From positions 1 to 14,048 of the forward strand of contig JAILCT010000033.1 of the NCBI GenBank assembly GCA_024690425.1: a stretch of DNA of 14,048 nt, written 5' to 3'. The position numbers and the translations under genes are program-made. Below the pieces are notes generated by a model, which ran no database searches, was not told where the DNA came from, and worked only from the letters and a program-made list of their open reading frames with translations. Position 1 is the first letter of the stretch, and each line of letters opens with the position of its first letter. Positions 8,269 through 14,048 of this stretch are shown here, one piece after another. The DNA is from Lachnospiraceae bacterium (GTDB lineage Bacteria > Bacillota_A > Clostridia > Lachnospirales > Lachnospiraceae).

Positions 8269-8592
8269 ATGGCAGCAGGAAGTGAAACAAAGGTTGACAC
8301 CGCGTTACTTGCTAACACGGCCGAGAGCTTAAGTCCCCTTATCAAGAATCTTGAGAACATCTTCGAACAGTTCCAGCAGGAGGTCAAGTCCTCAAGGAGC
8401 GAGTGGCAGGGAGATGCATCCGATGATATAAGGAATACGGCAGCCCAGTTAAAGTCAAGCTCCGCGGAGATCGTCAAGGTCTTAAACGGATATGTGAGCG
8501 GGCTTAAGGAACTTGCCGGAGTCTATGACAAGGGTGAGAGCCAGGCGTCCAATGCGGGAAAGTCACTGAAATTCGGCTCTACGTTTAAGTGA
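8269..8592 (+). CDS. WXG100-family protein 2
   Basis: This 107-residue helical hairpin has a canonical turn, W46-Q47-G48, followed by a second long helix. The C-terminal helix carries Y86-D-K-G-E90, matching the YxxxD/E motif that marks exported WXG100 dimers. The tail, SLKFGSTFK, extends past that motif. The sequence is Ser-rich and more polar than its neighbours. The start at 8269 follows AAGGAGG, and the gap from the previous gene is 15 nt. Export through the EssC-type channel, alone or as a dimer, is expected from the family but is not shown by sequence. Confidence 0.9.
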   Translation: MAAGSETKVDTALLANTAESLSPLIKNLENIFEQFQQEVKSSRSEWQGDASDDIRNTAAQLKSSSAEIVKVLNGYVSGLKELAGVYDKGESQASNAGKSLKFGSTFK

Positions 8593-8603
8593 GGTAAGAG
8601 ATC

Positions 8604-8897
8604 ATGGCAATTAAATTTAATTATCAGCAGACTATTCAGCAGGCCCAGAAGCTTGAGCAGATGGCGTCCGATCTTTCGGGCAAGACCAAGGGTAAGGTCA
8701 GCGGCGTTAAGGATACCTTAAACGCAGCCTGGACCGGTAATTCGGGTAAGAATTTCGTTAAGTTCTTATCGGAAGCCGAGTCTGACCTTGATGCCAAGGC
8801 CAAGTACTTAAGGGGCGTTGCGGATTATCTTAAGAAGGCAGCCAAGCAGATTAAGGAAGCCGAGGAGGCCGCAGAGGCTTCAGCTAACGGCATTTAA
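8604..8897 (+). CDS. WXG100-family protein 3 (Lys/Ala-rich, no YxxxD/E motif)
   Basis: This 97-residue WXG100 protein has the turn W43-T44-G45 between two amphipathic helices. The second helix and tail are rich in Lys, Ala and Glu (YLKKAAKQIKEAEEAAE), and I find no YxxxD/E motif. It may therefore need a partner that carries the export signal. The start at 8604 is preceded by a weak GAGGTAAG site that overlaps the stop of gene 2, so translation may be partly coupled. The gap is 11 nt, the shortest in the cluster. Its N-terminus (KFNYQQTIQQAQ) resembles that of the 229-residue protein at the end of the cluster (KISYKVAAEQAE). Confidence 0.9.
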   Translation: MAIKFNYQQTIQQAQKLEQMASDLSGKTKGKVSGVKDTLNAAWTGNSGKNFVKFLSEAESDLDAKAKYLRGVADYLKKAAKQIKEAEEAAEASANGI

Positions 8898-8911
8898 GAA
8901 AAGAGGTCAAC

Positions 8912-9220
8912 ATGGCAACTAAAAATACTGTAAACATTCAGAGGATGAGATCGTCCATTACTGAGCTTGAGAATATCCAGGCAAACATGCAGAAACAGCT
9001 TAAGACCCTTGATGAGACAATGTCCTCCCTTAAGAAGGTATGGACGGGCGAAGCAGCCAATGCTTATCTTAAGTCTTATCAGAAGAACCTTAAGTCTTTC
9101 AAGGACATGGAAGGAGCCATTATTTCGGCTATCGATGCACTGGCGGATTCATGCAATGCTTATGAGACGACCGATGCACGTGCGATGGATATAGTTGAGA
9201 AGCTCGGTAAGAGGGGCTGA
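8912..9220 (+). CDS. WXG100-family protein 4 (with YxxxD motif)
   Basis: This 102-residue helical hairpin has the turn W44-T45-G46 followed by EAANAYLKSY. It carries Y84-E-T-T-D88 in the C-terminal helix, an exact YxxxD export motif. The turn region is very like that of gene 5 (WTGEAANSY), and the codons there are also similar, so the two are probably the closest pair in the cluster. The start at 8912 has AAGAGGT upstream. This is one of the clearest candidates for a substrate recognised by the last ATPase module of EssC, by analogy with characterised systems. Confidence 0.92.
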   Translation: MATKNTVNIQRMRSSITELENIQANMQKQLKTLDETMSSLKKVWTGEAANAYLKSYQKNLKSFKDMEGAIISAIDALADSCNAYETTDARAMDIVEKLGKRG

Positions 9221-9233
9221 TTGGAGGTACTAA

Positions 9234-9560
9234 ATGGCAGATGTTAATTTACAGGTAGATGCGGCCAAGCTAAGATCGCTGGCCGAGTCCGTGGACAAGG
9301 TCCAGACAGGACTCAGGGATTCGTGCTACTCGGCCAAGGCCACGATAGACGGACTTAAGAATATCTGGACGGGTGAAGCGGCCAATTCATATCAGACAAG
9401 CTTTGCCAAGCTTATGGATGCTTGCAATGAATCCCTTGAAACTCTGGGTAAGATGGTCAATTCGGTTTATGATACGGCTGACAGGTATGACAAGACCTTA
9501 AAGACCGTACAGAATGACGTTAAGAACATACCCAAGCTGCCCACAGGGTTTCTGAAGTAA
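9234..9560 (+). CDS. WXG100-family protein 5 (with YxxxD motif)
   Basis: This 108-residue WXG100 protein has the turn W45-T46-G47 and the motif Y79-D-T-A-D83 in the second helix. After the motif it has a longer tail than the others (DRYDKTLKTVQNDVKNIPKLPTGFLK), which may be flexible. It contains one Cys in each helix (SCYS and DACN); whether they pair is unknown. The start at 9234 follows TGGAGGT, 13 nt after gene 4. It is close to gene 4 in the turn and motif regions, which points to duplication. A 34-nt gap separates it from the next gene, the largest in this part of the operon. Confidence 0.92.
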   Translation: MADVNLQVDAAKLRSLAESVDKVQTGLRDSCYSAKATIDGLKNIWTGEAANSYQTSFAKLMDACNESLETLGKMVNSVYDTADRYDKTLKTVQNDVKNIPKLPTGFLK

Positions 9561-9594
9561 GTTTTGGACTGTATAGAATAAGGGAGAAAATACT

Positions 9595-10284
9595 ATGGCA
9601 TATAAAATTTCCTACAAGGTTGCGGCCGAGCAGGCCGAGCAGCTTAAGAACATAGCCAAGGACATGGATAATTATGTAAACCAGGTCAACCAGATCGTGG
9701 GTAAGCTTGGCAATGATGAACTCCTTCAGTCCGTCAGGAACGATCTTAACAAGTTCAAGAAGCAGCTTGAGGAGGAGAAGACTATCCTTAATCTGGCAAG
9801 CTCGGTAATATCCGATGTTATCCAGAGCTTCTCAGGGGTTGAGAAGAAGAGCGTGGGTAAGGTAGATAAGGCAAAAGCACACAACCGCGATTTCTATAAG
9901 AGGCCGGTAGCAGTTGCATCGGCAGGAGCCGGTGCGGGCGCAGGCGCAGCAGCGGCATCCCGTGTATCGGTTTCGTCAGGCGGTGGCGGCGGATCGTCGG
10001 TTATACAGCAACAGCAGAATATCTCACACTCGACAACGAATTTCAATTTCTCGGGTACTTCGGGATCATCGGGAGCCAGTGCAGCCGCATCGGGCGTATC
10101 GGCTGCGACATCCGGGGCTTCAGGTCTTGGCAAAAATATAATGGATACTCTTTCATCCGCTTCGGGAGCCGGGGTGGCTTCGCCCGCGGGCCTGGCAGCA
10201 GCAGGTGTTCTTGCGGCGGGAAGTGCAGTGGCCGGCGCTGCGATCCTCAGGGATGTGGATAAAGAAGAAAAAGAAGATGAGTAA
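9595..10284 (+). CDS. WXG100-size helical protein with low-complexity linker and hydrophobic C-terminal segment
   Basis: This 229-residue protein looks like a WXG100-type front joined to an unusual tail. Residues 1-85 are two probable helices of WXG100 length, but the turn reads K-L-G-N-D-E without Trp. Residues about 107-180 are low complexity: Ala/Gly (SAGAGAGAGAAAA), Ser/Gly, a QQQQ run and more Ser/Ala/Gly. Residues 196-218 are small and hydrophobic (Ala/Gly/Val/Leu) and could be a membrane-inserting helix. They are followed by an acidic tail, RDVDKEEKEDE. There is no known toxin domain. AGGGAGA precedes the start at 9595. It is the last gene of the operon. It could be a secreted or membrane-inserting substrate, or a structural part of the machine; I cannot tell which. 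Confidence 0.85.
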   Translation: MAYKISYKVAAEQAEQLKNIAKDMDNYVNQVNQIVGKLGNDELLQSVRNDLNKFKKQLEEEKTILNLASSVISDVIQSFSGVEKKSVGKVDKAKAHNRDFYKRPVAVASAGAGAGAGAAAASRVSVSSGGGGGSSVIQQQQNISHSTTNFNFSGTSGSSGASAAASGVSAATSGASGLGKNIMDTLSSASGAGVASPAGLAAAGVLAAGSAVAGAAILRDVDKEEKEDE

Positions 10285-10285
10285 A

Positions 10286-10345
10286 TGAAACAGGGGGACG
10301 GTTCCTCGGTTCATTTCTGAACCGGGGAACCGTCCCCCCGTTTCA
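10286..10345. terminator. Long hairpin between convergent operons, possible bidirectional terminator or REP-like element
   Basis: Arms at 10286-10313 and 10318-10345 pair over 28 positions with a 4-nt loop (TTTC). Only two positions are not Watson-Crick: A-C near the base and T-G within the stem. It contains GGGGGACGGTTCC and its complement. It begins one base after the stop codon of the 229-residue gene and ends 28 nt before the stop of the convergent phosphorylase, so it is well placed to stop transcription from both sides. No run of T follows it on either strand, so it is not a typical intrinsic terminator. Its near-perfect symmetry and GC richness resemble REP hairpins. Confidence 0.7.
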
Positions 10346-10373
10346 ATTTCATAGGAGATAGGATTTATAAACT

Positions 10374-12812
10374 TTAACCCATTACGATCTCTACAGTATA
10401 TTCCTTCTTGCCTTTTTCGTAAGGGATAACGTTTCCTAATATTTCCTTCCCGTCAACTGTCATGGTCTTGACACCCTTCTCAACATCTGACGGATTCTTA
10501 ACATTAATCGTATATGTCGCACCGCGGAACTTACGTGTGATCTTAAAGTCACCGAAGCCGTGAGGTACGCAAGGGTCAACCTGTAAGCCCTTATGGGTTG
10601 GATAAACACCTAAGATGTACTGTGAGATATTGCAGAAGGTCCATGCAGCCGTACCGGTAAGCCAGCTGTTCTTGCCCTCACCGGGGATATATGCATCATT
10701 ACCGGCAACCATCTGGCAGTATACGTAAGGCTCGGTCTTGTGGATCTCGGATATCTCCTCGGTGTATGCGGGACAGGTCTTCTGATAGATCTCGAAGGCA
10801 CGATCGCCACGTCCGATAACCGTCTCGGCTATTGAAACCCAGGGATTGTTGTGGCAGAAGATACCTGCATTCTCCTTGTATCCCGGCGGATATGATGATA
10901 TCTCACCAAGCTCTAAGTGATACCTGGTATATGCGGGCTGTAAGATCATTACGCCGTACTTGCAGTCGAGGTGCTCCTTAACGGAATCAAGCGCCTTCTT
11001 GGCAAGCCCTTCCTTAACACCTATACCTGCCAGTGAGCAGAAGCCGTTGGATTCGATGAAGATCTTACCTTCTTCACATTCCTTGGAACCGATCTTGTGT
11101 GAGTAAGCATCATAAGCACGAACGAACCAGTCACCGTCCCAGCCGTCCTTAAGGACTGCATCATACATTACCTGAACTTCCTTGCGGGCACGTGCGGCTT
11201 CTGCATCATCGCCCATAAGTTCAGCCAGCTGAGCGTATTCCTCGCCGTATTTTACAAACATACCTGCGATGAAGACTGATTCTGCAACCGGACCTTCGGA
11301 AGGACCGAAGCACTGGAATGATTCTCCGGGATGCTCCGAGAAGCAGTTTAAGTTAAGACAATCGTTCCAGTCGGCACGGCCGATAAGGGGAAGTCCGTGA
11401 GGACCCTTGTTATTAACGGTAAAGTCAAACGATCTCTTAAGATGTTCCATAAGGGTGGTCGCCTTGCTCATGTCATTGTCGTAGGGAACCTGCTCCTTAA
11501 GTATGGAAGTATCTCCTGTCTCGCGAACGTAAGCGGATACGCCGGCGATGAGCCAGAGGGGATCGTCATTGAAGCCCGAACCTATATCAGAATTGCCCCT
11601 CTTGGTAAGAGGCTGGTACTGATGGTAAGCCGATCCGTTCTCGAACTGGGTGGAAGCGATGTCGATGATACGCTCCCTGGCACGCTCGGGAATAAGGTGT
11701 ACGAATCCCAGAAGATCCTGGTTGCTATCCCTGAAGCCCATTCCCCTTCCGATACCTGATTCGAAATAGGAAGCCGAGCGGGACATATTGAAGGTGACCA
11801 TACACTGGTACTGGTTCCAGATGTTGACCATACGGTTTACCTTGTCATTGTTGGATTCAAGTGTATAGATGGAAAGAAGGTCGGTCCAGTAATCATTGAG
11901 CGCATTGAAGGCCCTGTCTACATCTGCGTCGGTCTTATACTTTCCAAGGAGCTTGTCAGAAGGATCCTTCTTTATAACACCCTTGCTCTGCCACTTGTCA
12001 TCATCGGGATTCTCGCAGTAGCCGAGAACGAATACGAATGATCTTGTCTCACCGGGCTTAAGGGTTATATTTATCTGGTGTACGCCTACAGGTGCCCAGC
12101 CGTGAGCTATAGAACCTGTACATTCGCCCTTTTCGAATACCACTTCGGGATCCGAGTTGTCATGATAAGCGCCAAGGAAAGCGTCCCTTGAAGTGTCGAA
12201 TCCGTCGATCTCGGTATTTACCGAATAAACAGCATAGTGATTACGGCGCTCACGATATTCGGTCTTATGATATATGGTAGAATCAACGACCTCAACCTCA
12301 CCCGTTGAGAAGTTGCGCTGGAAGTTCCTCGAATCGTCATCCGCATTCCACAGGCACCACTCAACATATGAGAAGAGCTTAAGTTCCTTGGTGTCATCGG
12401 TATTGTTGGTGAGCTTGACCCTGTTTATCTCGCAGGGGTCGCCCATGGGAACGAAGGCAAGGTTCTCGGCCTTAACGCCGTTCTTCTCGGAAGTGAACCT
12501 GGTATAGCCCATTCCGTGGCGGCATTCGTAAGAATCAAGCTCGGTCTTGGTGGGCTGCCAGCCTATGTTCCATACGGTATCGCCGTCCTTGATATAGTAG
12601 TACTTGCCGTTGGTGTCGGCAGGTACATTATTATAACGGTAGCGGGTGATGCGGAGGAGCTTCGCATCTTTATAGAAGGAATAGCCGCCGCCTGTGTTGC
12701 TGATAAGCGTGAAGAAATCGTTGCATCCAAGGTAATTGATCCATGGAAGGGGAGTCTTTGGTGTGGTGATCACGTACTCCCGGTTTGCGTCATCAAAATA
12801 GCCGAATTTCAT
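10374..12812 (-). CDS. cbp: Cellobiose phosphorylase, glycoside hydrolase family 94
   Basis: The enzyme splits cellobiose with phosphate into alpha-glucose 1-phosphate and glucose in the cytoplasm, saving ATP compared with hydrolysis. Its 812 residues match the usual length of about 810-820. The N-terminus [15 protein letters not shown] is typical of the family. The order is a beta-rich N-terminal domain (to about residue 300), linker helices, then an (alpha/alpha)6 barrel. The barrel contains RDSNQD (361-366, substrate-binding region) and RADWND (479-484), in which the conserved Asp general acid lies. The SEGPVAES segment that follows is also typical. There is no signal peptide. The start at 12812 follows AAGGAGG at 12830-12824, 11 nt upstream. 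It is read towards the secretion operon and is divergent from the LacI-family gene. A related GH94 phosphorylase with a longer substrate is possible but less likely. Confidence 0.95.
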   Translation of the reverse strand: MKFGYFDDANREYVITTPKTPLPWINYLGCNDFFTLISNTGGGYSFYKDAKLLRITRYRYNNVPADTNGKYYYIKDGDTVWNIGWQPTKTELDSYECRHGMGYTRFTSEKNGVKAENLAFVPMGDPCEINRVKLTNNTDDTKELKLFSYVEWCLWNADDDSRNFQRNFSTGEVEVVDSTIYHKTEYRERRNHYAVYSVNTEIDGFDTSRDAFLGAYHDNSDPEVVFEKGECTGSIAHGWAPVGVHQINITLKPGETRSFVFVLGYCENPDDDKWQSKGVIKKDPSDKLLGKYKTDADVDRAFNALNDYWTDLLSIYTLESNNDKVNRMVNIWNQYQCMVTFNMSRSASYFESGIGRGMGFRDSNQDLLGFVHLIPERARERIIDIASTQFENGSAYHQYQPLTKRGNSDIGSGFNDDPLWLIAGVSAYVRETGDTSILKEQVPYDNDMSKATTLMEHLKRSFDFTVNNKGPHGLPLIGRADWNDCLNLNCFSEHPGESFQCFGPSEGPVAESVFIAGMFVKYGEEYAQLAELMGDDAEAARARKEVQVMYDAVLKDGWDGDWFVRAYDAYSHKIGSKECEEGKIFIESNGFCSLAGIGVKEGLAKKALDSVKEHLDCKYGVMILQPAYTRYHLELGEISSYPPGYKENAGIFCHNNPWVSIAETVIGRGDRAFEIYQKTCPAYTEEISEIHKTEPYVYCQMVAGNDAYIPGEGKNSWLTGTAAWTFCNISQYILGVYPTHKGLQVDPCVPHGFGDFKITRKFRGATYTINVKNPSDVEKGVKTMTVDGKEILGNVIPYEKGKKEYTVEIVMG

Positions 12813-12845
12813 GATCGTATTGTCCTCCTTAATCTCTGAAAGGGA

Positions 12846-12877
12846 AACTTAAAACAGTTATTGAAAACGTTTAAGTT
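12846..12877. repeat. 8-bp inverted repeat overlapping the phosphorylase operator
   Basis: AACTTAAA at 12846-12853 and TTTAAGTT at 12870-12877 are exact inverted repeats with a 16-nt spacer. The right arm overlaps the operator-like site at 12863-12875. In the phosphorylase mRNA leader these could form a weak hairpin, or they could be extra half-sites for the regulator. The stem is AT-rich and short, so chance is a real possibility. Confidence 0.3.
12863..12875. promoter_or_regulatory. LacI-family operator candidate in the phosphorylase leader
   Basis: GAAAACGTTTAAG contains the perfect 8-bp palindrome AAACGTTT with a central CG, the usual core of LacI-family operators. It matches the second site at 13025-13037 in 12 of 13 positions. 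It lies about 27-39 nt downstream of the start predicted for the phosphorylase promoter, a place where a bound repressor would block elongation. The wider sequence TGAAAACGTTTA also partly fits a CcpA cre site, so carbon catabolite control is an alternative. Confidence 0.55.
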
Positions 12878-12908
12878 AAAACGCAAAAAAAATATTGCGC
12901 CTGCGAGA

Positions 12909-12937
12909 ATTATACAACATATATAATGGTCAGGCAA
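12909..12937 (-). promoter_or_regulatory. Sigma-A-like promoter for the cellobiose phosphorylase gene
   Basis: Read on the minus strand, TTGCCT (12937-12932) is followed after 17 nt by a perfect TATAAT (12914-12909). Transcription would start near 12902, giving a leader of about 90 nt that includes the operator candidate and the ribosome binding site. No other minus-strand pair in this gap is as good. Confidence 0.6.
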
Positions 12938-12988
12938 TAATAAAAATGCAAGAATAATCAATTTTGCACAAAATATACGATAATCGCC

Positions 12989-13017
12989 TTGAAAAATTGA
13001 CACATTTGATATATACT
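12989..13017 (+). promoter_or_regulatory. Sigma-A-like promoter for the LacI-family gene
   Basis: TTGAAA (12989-12994) and TATACT (13012-13017) are separated by 17 nt. Transcription would begin near 13024, about 27 nt before the GTG start. A perfect TTGACA at 12997-13002 lies inside this unit but has no suitable -10 box at 16-18 nt. Confidence 0.55.
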
Positions 13018-13024
13018 GATTGTC

Positions 13025-13037
13025 GAAAACGATTAAG
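13025..13037. promoter_or_regulatory. LacI-family operator candidate at the lacI start site
   Basis: GAAAACGATTAAG matches the site in the phosphorylase leader except for one base next to the CG centre. It covers the predicted start of lacI transcription and overlaps the AAGGAGG ribosome binding site (13035-13041). That position fits autorepression. It is less symmetrical than the other copy, so binding may be weaker. Confidence 0.5.
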
Positions 13038-13050
13038 GAGGTAGCGGATA

Positions 13051-14048
13051 GTGGTTTCGTTAAAAGACATAGCGGCTGAATGCGGTGTTTCTGTGGCTAC
13101 GGTCAGCAAGGCGCTTAATGATCTTAACGACGTGGGCCAGGATACCAAGGAGAAGGTCAGGGAAGTCGCAAGAAGGCTTGGATATCTCCCCAATTCATCA
13201 GCCAGGACCCTTAAGACCAACAGGAGTTACAATATCGGTGTGCTGTTCGTTGATGAAGCACAGAGCGGGCTGACGCATGACTACTTCGCTCATGTCCTTG
13301 ACAGCTTCAAGAAGGTTGTTGAAGAGCAGGGATATGACATTACCTTCATCAATTCAACGCACAATCATAACATGACTTATCTGGAACACAGTAAATACAG
13401 GGGTGTGGACGGCGTGGTCATTGCCTGTGTTGATTTTTTCGATCCTCAGGTGATGGATCTTATCCGTTCGGATATCCCGGTAGTTACCATAGACCATGTA
13501 TTTGATTACAGGATAGCGGTCCTGTCGGATAACATCCAGGGAATGCATGATCTGGTTGAATATGTCTGTGACAAGGGTCATAAGAAGGTAGCATATATAG
13601 CCGGAGATGATACATCGGTTACCAAGAACCGTGTGGGAAGCTTCTATAGAAGTATGGAGAAGAAGGGGATCGACATTCCCGATGAATATGTTCTCTATTC
13701 TTCCTACAGGAATCCGGAACTGGCCTATGACCGTACCAAGAAGCTGCTTGCTCTGAGTGACAGGCCGACATGCATCATGTATTGTGATGATTATTCGGCG
13801 CTGGGCGGTATCAATGCCATAAGAGAGGCAGGCCTTAACATACCGGATGATATTTCGATAGTGGGTTACGACGGAAGTTATATAACCCAGATCCTCGAGC
13901 CCAAGCTCACAACGCTTAAGCAGGATACGGAACGGATAGGAAGGGTGGCCGCCGAGAAGCTCATTCATCTTATTGAGAATCCCAAGACGACACTTATCCA
14001 GAGGATGGTGATCGACGGGAAGCTGTTAGAGGGCGGTTCGGTCGCTGA
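13051..14048 (+). CDS. LacI-family transcriptional regulator (3' end outside window)
   Basis: This is a sugar-responsive repressor or activator, divergent from the cellobiose phosphorylase and probably controlling it. The start is GTG at 13051, 9 nt after AAGGAGG; no ATG gives the full N-terminus. The helix-turn-helix is LKDIAAECGVSVATVSKALN (residues 4-23), followed by the hinge region with SSARTLKT. A periplasmic-binding-protein-like ligand domain begins near residue 60 (NIGVLFVDE). Typical C-terminal landmarks are present: ISIVGYDG, LTTLKQD and KLLEGGSVA. The visible 332 residues nearly reach the usual LacI-family length, so only a short tail is missing. The ligand cannot be read from sequence; cellobiose or a related sugar is inferred from the neighbour. 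Paired operator-like sites suggest that it also represses itself. Confidence 0.95.
   Translation, partial: MVSLKDIAAECGVSVATVSKALNDLNDVGQDTKEKVREVARRLGYLPNSSARTLKTNRSYNIGVLFVDEAQSGLTHDYFAHVLDSFKKVVEEQGYDITFINSTHNHNMTYLEHSKYRGVDGVVIACVDFFDPQVMDLIRSDIPVVTIDHVFDYRIAVLSDNIQGMHDLVEYVCDKGHKKVAYIAGDDTSVTKNRVGSFYRSMEKKGIDIPDEYVLYSSYRNPELAYDRTKKLLALSDRPTCIMYCDDYSALGGINAIREAGLNIPDDISIVGYDGSYITQILEPKLTTLKQDTERIGRVAAEKLIHLIENPKTTLIQRMVIDGKLLEGGSVA

Noticed and set aside
11397..11759. 120-codon plus-strand frame inside the phosphorylase gene
   Set aside because: It lies opposite the conserved catalytic region of the GH94 enzyme and shows no independent coding sign.
12882..12899. CGCAA / TTGCG inverted repeat near the phosphorylase start site
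   Set aside because: The arms are 5 bp around an A-rich run with no matching second site; too weak to call.
12978..12986. Small palindrome CGATAATCG as an operator
   Set aside because: It is only 9 bp, has no second copy in the window and does not match the paired sites; chance is likely.
12997..13002. Perfect TTGACA as the -35 box for lacI
   Set aside because: The TATACT box is only 9 nt downstream and no suitable -10 box lies at 16-18 nt; TTGAAA at 12989 has the correct 17-nt spacing.
13354..13968. 204-codon open frame on the minus strand inside the LacI-family gene
   Set aside because: The plus-strand frame encodes a clear LacI-family protein through the whole span; the antisense frame looks like a shadow.
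1..14048. tRNA, rRNA, CRISPR array, riboswitch or insertion sequence
   Set aside because: No cloverleaf, spaced direct-repeat array, conserved aptamer or transposase was seen; almost all of the window is coding.

Overview
The window looks like chromosomal DNA of a Gram-positive anaerobe of the Clostridia, probably a Lachnospiraceae-like fibre degrader. The basis is a Firmicutes-type (T7SSb) secretion ATPase with WXG100 partners, AGGAGG-type ribosome binding sites throughout, and a cytoplasmic cellobiose phosphorylase divergent from a LacI-family regulator. The taxon is inferred from gene content and style; no marker gene is present.

Left part (1-10284, all + strand): a type VII (Ess/Yuk-like) secretion locus that enters the window already inside a gene. 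It opens with two paralogous single-pass membrane proteins. Each has a Glu/Arg/Lys/Ala-rich coiled-coil N-terminus, one membrane helix and a large C-terminal domain that should lie outside the cell. I do not recognise their family; they occupy the place where EssB/EssA-type membrane components would be expected. Next come a 1529-residue EssC-type ATPase (FHA region, two membrane helices, three FtsK/SpoIIIE-type ATPase modules), an EsaB/YukD ubiquitin-like protein, five tandem WXG100-size proteins, and a 229-residue protein with a WXG100-size helical front, a Gly/Ser/Ala/Gln-rich linker and a hydrophobic C-terminal segment. Gaps are short (11 to 62 nt), nearly every gene has its own ribosome binding site, and I see no convincing internal promoter, so this is probably one operon. 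No LXG-type toxin and no recognisable EsaA, EssA or EssB lies in the window.

Junction (10285-10373): a long, nearly perfect hairpin with a 4-nt loop separates the secretion operon from a convergent gene. It may act as a terminator, but it has no T-tract and resembles dispersed REP-type hairpins.

Right part (10374-14048): a GH94 cellobiose phosphorylase on the minus strand and, divergent from it, a LacI-family regulator beginning at GTG 13051 and running off the right edge. The 238-nt region between them holds a sigma-A-like promoter on each strand and two near-identical 13-nt sites (GAAAACGWTTAAG). One lies just downstream of the predicted phosphorylase start site; the other lies at the predicted lacI start site and overlaps its ribosome binding site. 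This suggests that the regulator controls both itself and the phosphorylase. The metabolic pair looks functionally unrelated to the secretion locus.
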